This document shows positions 1 to 9,240 of a DNA stretch of 64,000 nt, piece by piece (the stretch's first letter is position 1; every line of letters starts with the position of its first letter). A model generated the notes under the pieces. It worked only from the letters and a program-made list of their open reading frames with translations, did not search any database and was not told where the DNA came from. The position numbers and the translations under genes are program-made. This DNA comes from Dichomitus squalens LYAD-421 SS1 (taxonomy: Eukaryota; Basidiomycota; Agaricomycetes; Polyporales; Polyporaceae): contig NW_006766891.1 in assembly GCF_000275845.1 (NCBI RefSeq), forward strand, positions 954,777-1,018,776, given 5' to 3'.

Positions 1-298
1 TCTGGGCATGTTCATCATCTACACTCCCCCCTTGCACGTGGTCTTCGGCGGTTCATTCCACTTGTCGCCGCTTTACTGGCTGATCCCCGTTGCATTCGGC
101 GTGCTCCTGCTTGTTTGGTCCAGTATCCGTGTCGTCTTGATGAGGAAGAGCATCGAACAGTCTCGTGTCAAGGACATCAAGGGATTGATGATGTGTACGT
201 CTCGCATGTCGCCTATATTACCATGGACGGTAGGCTGACTGATTGTGCTTTTGCTAGTCCCCACGATGAGGACGATGAGTATGCGGTCCAAGCACTGA
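1..298 (+). CDS. P-type cation ATPase, C-terminal end (partial)
   Basis: Only the last part of the protein is inside the window. The first exon runs from the left edge to 194 and encodes two hydrophobic stretches plus a basic cytoplasmic tail (RKSIEQSRVKDIKGLMM). A GTACGT donor at 195 pairs with TAG at 255-257, and the second exon (258-298) adds a short Met/Arg-rich tail ending in TGA. The phase closes. The tail resembles the C-terminal membrane region of type II P-type ATPases of the fungal Na+/K+ or Ca2+ kind (Cation_ATPase_C). The catalytic DKTGT loop lies upstream and is not visible, so ion specificity cannot be assigned. Such proteins use ATP to pump cations across a membrane. Confidence 0.72.
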
Positions 299-476
299 CA
301 TCAGCCTCGTCATGTCGTATTGACTCACCATTTATTTCACGAGCCACTCACGAGTTGATCTGTTTTCACGATTTAATGTAGTTCTACACTCGCGCTTCGA
401 CACTCACGAATACTATGCTTTTTGTACAACAATGCAAGCTCGATGTCTACTTTCTATCTAGCAGAGACGCCGACGC

Positions 477-3014
477 TTAGCAGGCCGCTCCTCTACCTCC
501 GCAGACTGCTCTTCGATCTCCGAGGGCCGCTCGCTGCGGAGAATGCCGTGTTGCCATTTGATTCACCTTCTTCTTTGCCTCAGTCGCAGTACAGCTATGT
601 GGCTTCGCCATGGCGTTGTCCCTCGAGACCTGTCTAGAGGAAGGCCTCTTGATCGTGACCACTCTACTCGGTTCTTCCTCGGACCTTTGCTTAGCCTCGA
701 TTTCGAGCTCTTTTTCCGCCGGTGGCTCGACCTTTGCTTCACTGCCGCTCGGCACAAGCGGCTGCGTGAGCTGCCACCGATCGCCAGCGCGGTCGTTCTC
801 TACCCATTCTTCGTTCAGCTTTCTCTCAAGCAGCTCGAGGATCGCGTCGTGGTTCTCTAGCTTCATTGCAAGTGTCTCGCGTTTCTCCTTCAGGATGGCC
901 TTGTGCGCTCGCTTCAACGCAGCGTGCCGCTCGTCAGCATGTATGAAGGAGAACGGCCCGAGGTGGATGTCTGCGTATCTGGCGTGCAACCACGACAAGA
1001 ACTCCTTCATCATGGAGTTGAGGGGGGTCGCCAGCCACTCCGAGTCCTCCGAATCGCCCGCGCGGCCCCCGTAAAAGTGCAACTCGTTGCCGTCAAGCAG
1101 CAGCAGTTCATTGCGGTGCAGCATGAGACTCTTCCAGACTGAGATCACCATCCCGAATGGTCCCCGGTCGGCCTCGAAGAACTTGTGCAGGTACGTGCGC
1201 ACCGCACATCCTCGCCGTTGCTGTGGAAAAAGCGGACGCCGTACCAGAGGAATAGGTACAGGAAGGACTCAAGCTCGTCTGGTATCGTAATTCCGCTGTT
1301 GTAGTGAGCGACGGAAGCCATAGAGATGAACCGTGGTGTGGCCTAGGTAGGGAAAGCGTATCAGTGACAGATTCATTCGGTCTTGAGCTGGGTGGGGGGC
1401 GCTAGGACTTACCCTTGCCGTATGAGGCTTGTTCATTTCAGCAGCGGCGAGCCATTTGTAGCATTCCCAGTCAATCAGCATGCCTTCCCACTTCACTGTG
1501 GGTCTTGAGGAGTCGGTCGTGTCTACCTTGGGGTGGATCAAGATGTTGTAGGGCCCTAGATCGCCATGGACCAGTTGCAGGGCTTTCACGGCCCCTGTGT
1601 GGGCTAAACCGGACAAGAATTGCGTGCATGAGCGCAAAAGGTTGAGGGCAGAAGGTATGAGTAGCACTTACCCGTAATGCAGTCTTTCATTAATGACACG
1701 AATTGACGGCCGGCGGTGAAAAGTTTGAAATGGAGACAGATCTCACGGATGGCCATCCTGAAATGCTGTCGTTGAACTCCGTCATATCCATAGCCTTGGG
1801 AGCGAGCGTACTTGTGCGTAACCGTCTCCTGCAAGTCAGCATAGCAGATCACCGTCGGGACGTGGGAAACGCCGGCGGCGTTCAGCTTCGCGAGGATGGC
1901 ACCTTCAGACTCTTCGTTGTCCCCCACACCCCGGCCCCGCCAGTTATCCTTGAGGTACACGAACTGCTCGGTGCGACATTCCACCGCGATATAGCTGCAA
2001 GCGTTCCGCCAGTCAAACATGGAGGCGGAACTGGAGCAGAAGGGCGCCCCCACGAGGAAGTCGTGCGTCTCCCCACCATCAAATGGAATGGAGAGCCTCC
2101 AGCGCGCGTTGGCCATGCTCTCGCCCTGAGTTGTTCCAGCGGTGAGAGTGGATGCATATTGGTCTCTGACGACCTTGAATGTGGCGGCTGGATCCGACGC
2201 GGCAGCCTCTGAGACGATCGTTCCGTCCTTCACGTCGTAGTCGTCAGGACACGGTTGAGCAAGCCGGTCTAGGAGCTCGGAGTCGGTAGAACCCGGAAGG
2301 ACCGGCGCGGCAGTCATGTCGAGCCCGAGCTGCTCGTCCGTGAGCATTGACACACGCCAGAACACTTCTACGAGCAACTCGGGGGACTCCACCCAGTCCA
2401 ACCACTCACTAGCGACGATACCCGATCGGTCCCAACGGCTGACGCTGAGGAAAGAACAGTCCACCACGAAGACGATGTAGAGCGCGGTGAGCCGCTGATT
2501 GTTGAAATGTTGCAGGACCTCGGTGAGGATATCGTGAACAAGCTCCGTACGTTTTGTGGCATGCCAGCCGAACAGAGAACTTGGGAACGGGTTCCTGTCG
2601 CAGAACCGGAAGAGTACCTGAGGTCTGCTCCAACTGGGTCGGGAGTCATCGAGCGACTCCGTACGACCCCAAAGCTTGGAGGATTCAGGCCTCGACGATC
2701 CCAGGGATAACTTATATCCCGGAAAGAGCTGGAACTTCTGCATTATCTCTGCCTGTGGTACCCGGTGGTTACGAGGAGGTCAACGGCTATCAGCATCGGA
2801 GGAGAGCATTGGTGCGCACCAGAATACATGCACCGGCAGTTGAATCCTCTGGACCCGCCAAATTCTGTAGTGCTTGCTTGAGTTCTGGTGGAGCCCATTC
2901 ATCGGGCTTGAGTCGATAGTGTTGCGAATTAGGCGGTGGTTGAGGCCAGAAAGCATCGAGGAAACTCGAGAAGTCTATGTCCGTAACAGCCTTGCCAGGG
3001 AGTGAGTCTTCCAT
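477..3014 (-). CDS. FunK1-type protein kinase A, frameshifted by a 5-bp tandem duplication
   Basis: Four exons on the minus strand: 3014-2820, 2752-1672, 1603-1413 and 1342-477, with clean GT-AG introns. The architecture matches the two intact FunK1 genes at 35.8 and 41.7 kb. There is an N-terminal segment (FLDAFWPQPP), a long middle domain, and a C-terminal kinase lobe. That lobe has a catalytic loop of the HGDLGPYNI type and a DWE in place of the usual DFG. A charged, Lys/Glu-rich tail follows. In the last exon the frame breaks just after the helix SNGEDV: the bases CGCAC are repeated at 1198-1202 and 1203-1207. With one copy fewer the phase closes to the stop at 477 (about 776 codons). FunK1 kinases are a fungal-specific expanded family of unclear substrates. 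This copy is either a young pseudogene or a sequencing or assembly error. Confidence 0.8.
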
Positions 3015-3759
3015 TTTCGTGCTCAGCTTATTGTATAGAAAAAACGATGCGAGTGTTCAGGTGCGGAACGATACGTCGTGAATGGAGGTGCTGATCAAGT
3101 TGGGAAGCGAGCGTGGCCGCAACTGCGCGTGAGGATACGCCGTATTTATTGACGAGCAAACATGCAACTAAGCGGGCCGGATTGGGTGGACAAAAGGCTC
3201 TCCTGCTCCCATCATGGGCCATGCATAAAGGAGTGCACGCCTCGCAGATGAAGCGCAGGCATCTGACTCGTCAAGCCGGTCAACTAATGAGTCGAGATGT
3301 TCGGGTATCACGACACACTTGCTGAATATATGAAGCAATCCCTTCAAACGGAAGGCCACCTACGCCTGGACTCGTAGCGTTGAGCGCATTCCGACGTTCC
3401 AGATCATCAAGCATTGGCCAGCAAACTGGCGGAAGGACTCGGAGCCTTGCCGGTCCGATGCTTAGCGCCTCTATCGGACTGGCGCCCCGCAGTCAACGCC
3501 TACATCATCCACTTGCGGACGCGGCCCAGGACGTCGCCAAAGGCGAAGTCAGCCACACAGATGAGGAACAACCAACGTATAGCCAGTACAAGCAAGGCAA
3601 ACAGGTATCTTTGAGGTTGATGCAATGAATACACAAGTGAGCTGAACGCTCCGCTGCTCTATCGACCGATCCGAGATCATACAACTTGAAATAAATTATC
3701 ACCACCAAAGCGTAGTACAAGTATAAATACAATGCTTCACCATTGCCCCCCTAAGACTC
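3015..3759. other. Intergenic, no gene recognised
   Basis: This stretch lies between the start of FunK1 A and the 3' end of the DUF6533 gene. Only short open frames occur and none resembles a known protein. It must hold the promoter of FunK1 A and the terminator of the neighbour. Confidence 0.5.
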
Positions 3760-5231
3760 TTATATGTCCCCATCTTCAGTTCCATCTCCAGGGAATGAAA
3801 GCTCGGCACCTAAAGACCCAATGAAAGTGTCGGCATTCTCTTCTGCCAGTGTATGAGGCTGGAATTCAACGTTGGACACTCGCGTCACCGAACGCGAAGG
3901 GAGTCCCAAGCTCTGTTTGACTTCCTGGAGGTTGATGAGTAATCTCCACGTGAGGATAGCAGTCAACCTGAGCAAGACTTATCAATGGAGTTTAGTCACT
4001 CCGATCAAGCGAGAACATACGACTCCGAGAATTGAACCAGTGTGCTTGCTGACCATAAACTATCCTCAGCAACCTGTTCAACATTAGATCTGGAAGCTAC
4101 CGCCTCACTGCCTACTCACAGAAGCCAGAGTGAATATCACATGGAGCACGTTTAGGATGAGCAGTGTACTGTCAACATCAGACTGTCATCAGCATAGACA
4201 GAAGCTGGATGGACAGCTCATATTTGTTTACACAAAGTAGATTGTCCCTATTGAGTCCATGACTCCATTATTATCTCTGAGAGGGACATCAGATACTGAA
4301 CAGCGCGACGCACCATCACGGAGACACCGCTGTGAAGCAGTATCGAGTGTACTCACACCAGATCCATGCTCGGTGAATATGATATATGGATTGTTATGTC
4401 TTCCTCATCGGGAACGTAGGATATATATTTGAGCACCACCTGGGCAGAAGATAAGTCTGTCAGGTACAAGATCACTAATATCAAATCACACTTCGAGTAC
4501 TCACAATTATGTCCAAAATAAACGGACCAGAGGAAAGTGCGAAGACTATTGCCGACATAAATGATTTGTGGGATCCTTGGCACAACGCATACACTCTGAG
4601 TGCTGATAGTGCTGGAGGCGAGGTAATGTCTCAGGCGTGATGTCTATGAAGCAAACTTGGCGCAATCCACGTACCGGACCAAGGAAGATACTGCAAGGCT
4701 TCGACGATCCACCATGTATCATAACATGCAACAACGCTAGAATACTACGTCAGCATTCACTCCATATTGACGAGGATGATCTGGACCGTGCTGAAGTAGA
4801 CGTACCTCTGGCAAATTGCGAGCATCAATTCAGCAACTTCACAGCCGCTTATAGTGACATACCTTGAATGACCGAGGGTCAGGGAGTATGTTGAGTATCT
4901 GATATGCGAGAGGAATGTAACGGTTGAGCAGGAACAAGACTGTGGCGGCGTTGACTCGGCATGGCTTCCAGAACAGTGCGCCCTCACTCCAGAAAGTCAA
5001 GACGTAGTCGTAGAAGAACAGCGCTGGACAGTTTTGTGGATTATAAGTGGACATTGAGGTATCATCAATCGCTTCCAAGAGAAACATACTTGAGGTAGCA
5101 TAAAGGCAGCTGGCGTTGAATCGACGACTTGCACTGAGATATAGGTTTGAGTCAGTTATCTATGATACAACAAAGGCCGTAGCACACCTTGCCGCCACAA
5201 TGGCCGCCTGAGTGTCTGTACTGTTTGACAT
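3760..5231 (-). CDS. DUF6533 domain multipass membrane protein (paralog 1)
   Basis: This is a many-exon gene typical of basidiomycete DUF6533 proteins, which have about seven membrane segments and unknown function. The ATG at 5229-5231 starts a 44-nt exon (5231-5188). Exon 2 is 5133-5090 and exon 3 is 5023-4863, which carries the hallmark FFYDYVLTF...LLNRY. Later exons encode WIVEALQYLPWS and ALRVYALCQG followed by a membrane helix. The final exon ends at 3760 with a cytoplasmic tail containing ILTWRLLINLQEVK and FIGSLGAELSF. The same exon order and the same tail motif occur in the gene at 14.4-16.0 kb, so the two are paralogs. The junction after exon 3 does not close in frame with a normal-sized intron (see findings), so exon details in the middle are uncertain. 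Confidence 0.72.
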
Positions 5232-6051
5232 CCTGGTACGCGGCCTCAGGTGTGCTCCAGGCGAAGACGGAACTGGGATCCTGAGGGAGAAGCAGCCCAT
5301 GGACGTAGACCTATTTTATCCCCGTATCAGCCCGCTTCAAAACGCTGACAACTATCAAAACCGCATTCGACAACAGTGTTCTTTGAGATGAACAGATGTT
5401 CACACGGATCCCAGTATCGGAAGGGGCAACAAGAAGTGTCCCGAGCATTCGCATGGAAGCCAAACAGGTGCCAAAACATTGAGCCACGGGACGCTGGTTC
5501 AATTCATTTGCGCAGGGTATGAGAGCGTACCAAGGTTCCTGTCTCAGAGCAGACGATGGTAGACGAGAGAAGCATGCCTCAGCCTGAGCAAGGGAGTACG
5601 AATATGCCTGTCCTTTGTTCGTTGTGAGTTACGCTCACCAAGGTCCTACAATGAGTGAGCAGATCGCAGAAGACTTACCATCGCCTGCTGGGCAGCTGCA
5701 CCGAAAGTCGGTCGCACTGGCCTAAACCGCCTGAAACCGTATGTCTGGCCCGGGCCGCTTCGCAAGGTTTCGTTCCCTTCGGGTGCTTTGTTTCATCACG
5801 TTGGTAGGGTTGGGACAGGGTATCGATCTCCGCTTTGCCTACCAAGAGCACTCGTGCAGAATGGTCAAAAAAATTCCTCCATCAAACTGAAGGACGCGAG
5901 GACCCCGACGTGGTAGCAACCGACACTCTGAATGGAACCATGCTTACGACCGGCGCCACGGTTACAGATCACGGGTCCATCGAGACAAACATATGCATGC
6001 CCGGTAGAGGGACGTTTTCGGATGGCCTGATTCAGACCTGAGCGGCTCGCG
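5232..6051. other. Intergenic with an unassigned minus-strand open stretch
   Basis: On the minus strand from about 5860 down to 5240 there are open segments that could be joined by short introns and run into the DUF6533 start. They include peptides such as QDPSSVFAWSTPEAAY. I do not recognise any family and cannot tell a small gene from chance. Confidence 0.25.
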
Positions 6052-6528
6052 TTACATCCCGCAGTCCGACCGGTCCACCAACGTCGCCACAGCCTCGACC
6101 CGTCCCAGCTTCTTCCCATGCCCACCCGTCAGATCGTTCATCGCGCGCAGCGCAATGTTCCACCCACTATCCGTCTGGTCGATAACAGTGACGTTGATAC
6201 TGTTCGTCCCGGTGGACGTGTTGAACGCCAGCCGCCAGCACTCGCCGCAGCGGTCGCTGTCGTACCCGTCGATGATGTCCGCGCCGCCGATGTACGGGAA
6301 CGACGGCAGCGAGGAGAACGTCGTGTAGCCTTTGGTCGTCATCCCGTACGACCCGTCGGAACAGGCGACGGTGGAGAGCGGGGTCGAGCTGTGGTCGTAC
6401 TTGGTGTCGTACGAGACCGAGACGTTGCGTCGGGTGACGACGGGGCCGTGCGCCAGGTAGCGCGGCCCGGCCTGCGCTCCTCCGATGGAGAGGGTAGATG
6501 CGATGAGGAGAGCCATGTCTGTGCGCAT
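6052..6528 (-). CDS. Cerato-platanin family secreted protein 1
   Basis: Single-exon gene. The start at 6528 gives a typical secretory signal (MRTDMALLIASTLSIGGAQA); an in-frame ATG at 6588 would place 20 odd residues before it and is less likely. The mature part shows the cerato-platanin fold signatures: VSVSYD near the N-terminus, CSDGSYG, the TFSSLPSFPYIGG block, the CGECW pair, and the end ATLVDRSDCGM. The four conserved cysteines are present. Cerato-platanins are small extracellular proteins that bind chitin oligomers, self-assemble at interfaces and act as elicitors or effectors in plant contact. This copy differs from its two relatives by a 15-20 residue insertion between the signal peptide and VSVSYD. 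It lacks the splice-donor-like sequence after the stop that the other two share. Confidence 0.88.
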   Translation of the reverse strand: MRTDMALLIASTLSIGGAQAGPRYLAHGPVVTRRNVSVSYDTKYDHSSTPLSTVACSDGSYGMTTKGYTTFSSLPSFPYIGGADIIDGYDSDRCGECWRLAFNTSTGTNSINVTVIDQTDSGWNIALRAMNDLTGGHGKKLGRVEAVATLVDRSDCGM

Positions 6529-6851
6529 GGTGGCAGAGCGGGACGATGCATGGAGGTTGGGCAATGCCCCACCAGCGGACATATCCATGGGGACTGACCG
6601 AGGCTGACTACGAGGTTCCTGTCAGCCAGACTCAACTTGGCGCATCGTCCGAAATCGAGCTCAAGGATCGATGACAAAAACAAAATATCAGTATCAGATA
6701 CATTGATTCCGCGAGTAAAGCCGACAACATGCAAAAACCATGATCGTGTCTGATGGTCCATCTCGTTCGTTCCCGCCACGAATACACACGCCTATTGCGA
6801 GTCTGTCATCAGGTGATTATCTACGCCATGCGCAACGCAAAAGAACTCACT

Positions 6852-7289
6852 CTACAGCCCGCACAGGGAGCTGTTCACGAGCGTCGCGACCGCGTCGACC
6901 CTCCCAAGCTGCTGCGCCTGTCCGCCAGTAAGGGTATTCATCGCCTGCAGCGCGACGTTCCACCCGTTCTCCGTCGAGTCCACCGCGAGGACGTGGATAG
7001 TCGTCCCGTTGTACGCCAGCGACCAGCACGTCCCGCACTGATCACTGTTCCACCCGGGCACGGCGCTCGTCCCGCCGATGTTCGGGAAGGACGGCAGGGA
7101 GTCGAAGGTGGTGTAGCCCTTGGTGAGCAGACCGTGCGAGCCATCCGAGCAGGAAACGGTCGAAAGGGATGCAGGGCCGTTGTCGTACGCCGGGTCGTAG
7201 GAGACGGAGACGGAGGTGGACGTGGTTGCGCCGAGGGCGGCGGGTGCGAGAAGGGCGGCGAGGGAGAACGAGATGGGTTTGATCTGCAT
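6852..7289 (-). CDS. Cerato-platanin family secreted protein 2
   Basis: Single-exon, 145 residues. The signal peptide is MQIKPISFSLAALLAPAALG, followed by the conserved VSVSYDPAYDNG, CSDGSHGLLTKGYTTFDSLP, CGTCW and the C-terminal SSLCGL. Four cysteines are in the expected places. It is adjacent and co-oriented with cerato-platanin 1 (about 320 bp between them), consistent with an old tandem duplication. Its closest relative in the window is the copy at 39.5 kb. A TATA-like motif lies about 110 bp upstream. One base after the TAG stop there is a good 5' splice site (GTGAGT), so a 3'UTR intron is possible. Confidence 0.92.
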   Translation of the reverse strand: MQIKPISFSLAALLAPAALGATTSTSVSVSYDPAYDNGPASLSTVSCSDGSHGLLTKGYTTFDSLPSFPNIGGTSAVPGWNSDQCGTCWSLAYNGTTIHVLAVDSTENGWNVALQAMNTLTGGQAQQLGRVDAVATLVNSSLCGL

Positions 7290-7397
7290 GGTGAGTGGCC
7301 GTCGAGCGAAGTTTTGAAGCTGCTAGGGGTGGAGCTGTGGAGGGCTATCGATGAGAGCAGAGGGGGCTCTGCTGAGTCCACTAGGCAGCACTGACCT

Positions 7398-7404
7398 CCT
7401 TATA
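7398..7404 (-). promoter_or_regulatory. TATA-like box of cerato-platanin 2
   Basis: TATAAGG on the minus strand, about 110 bp upstream of the ATG. The cerato-platanin 3 gene has TATATAA at a similar distance, which supports a core-promoter role. Confidence 0.45.
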
Positions 7405-7801
7405 CACTCGGATTCCTCTACGCGACACGCGACGCGTCGGGCATCCTTCACGGCCGAGATCGCCAGCCATACGACACAAACAGTTCGATCGTCTACACCT
7501 GGTGGCAGGTGCTGCTTGATGGAGTTTCAAGAAGCTAATCCTTGCACGAAGCAAGCGGATATGAACGTTCTTGTCCGGTCAACAGCATCCTGGCGGTCAT
7601 CGTTCACCGGGGAAGGACATGCTCTTACTGTACACATACGTCAGTAGACTGCCCGAAAGAGCTTCTTGGGGTGCTAAGGCTCGGCCGAATGGCTGCTATA
7701 TGTGATGCCTCTCACACGAACGCGCGGTGAGCTGGCCGAAGAGGTTGGGAGCATGTGGTCGATGATGTAAATACTGGGGAGATGAAACGAGCTTCGGAGT
7801 C

Positions 7802-7903
7802 GTCTTGGGATGCTCAATTCTTAGGCGCTTGAGCTGACCTTGATCCTCGCTGCTAAGCGCGCGGCGGAATGAGCGGCCGACAAGAATTGAGCACCCCCAA
7901 GAC
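7802..7903. repeat. Imperfect hairpin of about 100 bp
   Basis: The arm 7802-7822 (starting GTCTTGGGATGCTC) is the inverse complement of 7882-7903 with one mismatch or bulge, separated by about 60 bp. It may be a very small MITE remnant or a structured element. Confidence 0.55.
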
Positions 7904-8228
7904 TTCTCTCCGACCTCCAGGAAGCGCGGTTGCGAGTGCTTGTGGGCCAATGCAGGGAATCTGCCTTGCGATGGAGAAGGGCCAGGGGTCACCGTGATGG
8001 AGAACTTCGGCCTGCTGCTGATTTTGGAGGCTACCGGAGACAGGTATGCCCTGGTGCTTTAAGTTGCATGACCCTCGGCGTCCGGAACGAGATCGACATG
8101 CAGAACCTCCTGCCGATGCAGGGCGATGGTGGAGGGTGTGAACCGAGGTACGATTAGTAGTACTGGCACAGAGTTTCCAGGACGAAGATTGGCAGCCGGG
8201 GGTACACAACCGCGAGGGCTAAGTAGTA

Positions 8229-8932
8229 GCCCCGGTCAGAATTGAGCGTATCTCGTAGCCGCCCGTATTTCGTACGTCCGTATTTTGAGTCACGTCACCC
8301 AAACCGCCTGAGCGCTTGTCACCTGTACGTCACAACCCGCGCAACGACACTCGTTGGGGCCTTCGCGCACACTAGTGATATGATATCAGACTTTTGTGTA
8401 CCGCTACTCGCGTTTCTTGCACATTGTTTCAGTGGACTGTATGAACTATCCAGATGTTGCGAGTGTAAGGGGCTCGCGGGTGCAGCAGCACAAGCAAAAG
8501 TTCAAGGCGGCTAATCTGACATTACACATTGCCATAGCCACCCAACTTGGGCCCGCTAGTTGAACCACATGAGGGTGACGATAGGAGATATCTTACTGCG
8601 GCTGCACCGAGCCCGCGCTAGTAAGGTGCGCGCAAGCAATAACATGGCTCGAAGGAGGCTCGCGACCCCAACAAATTCAGCTCAAGGTGAACCAAAGGGA
8701 GTCTCAGACATTTCTAATGACAAAACTGCTCTTGTGGTGAAGTACACTGTGGTTTCGAGAGACGCATAAATATGCAGATGCGCGCGCGGTGGTGCGGTCG
8801 CGCGCGACTTGGCGGCAATGGGGTGTGACGAACTGGTAGTAACAAACGCGCAGGCGGCTTGGGTGACGTGACTCAAAATACGGACGTACGAAATACGGGC
8901 GGCTACGAGATACGCTCAATTCTGACCGGGGC
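8229..8932. mobile_element. 704-bp non-autonomous DNA transposon (MITE-like) with long TIRs
   Basis: The ends are inverted repeats starting GCCCCGGTCAGAATTGAGCG at 8229 and, on the other strand, at 8932. They are essentially identical for about 75-80 bp and still recognisable for about 110 bp. The element is flanked on both sides by the direct repeat TAGTA (8224-8228 and 8933-8937), a likely target-site duplication; a plain TA duplication is an alternative reading. The interior has no recognisable transposase. The superfamily is not determined. Confidence 0.88.
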
Positions 8933-9240
8933 TAGTAACAAGGCCATCGAAAACCTGGATAAACTGCGTGCGAAGCAGGGCGCCTGAGACTTACTGGGCT
9001 CTGTGATGGATCATTATACGAGTCTGCTGTCAGATGCGTTGTAGGACATGATATACTTCACTCAGTGCTCAGCGTTCAGAAGCGTTCCGAGCCCCTGATT
9101 CATCTATCATCAGCGGGGAACGACCGAGTGCGATCACTATGTTAAGAAAAGCTGTAAGGTACATATGTAGAGCTGAAAGTCCCCAGGCCACAATGGGACA
9201 GAGAAACCTTGGTCGACTCCAGGAGAGCCAATCCAATGTT
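8933..9240. other. Intergenic, 3' side of the MFS gene
   Basis: No gene or repeat seen between the inverted-repeat element and the MFS stop codon. Confidence 0.5.

Larger units (their letters stand above)
7290..8228. other. Intergenic, upstream of cerato-platanin 2
   Basis: No gene recognised. It contains the cerato-platanin 2 promoter and a small hairpin at 7802-7903 listed separately. Confidence 0.5.

Noticed and set aside
6529..6588. Upstream in-frame ATG of cerato-platanin 1
   Set aside because: Starting there would bury the signal peptide behind a hydrophilic stretch.
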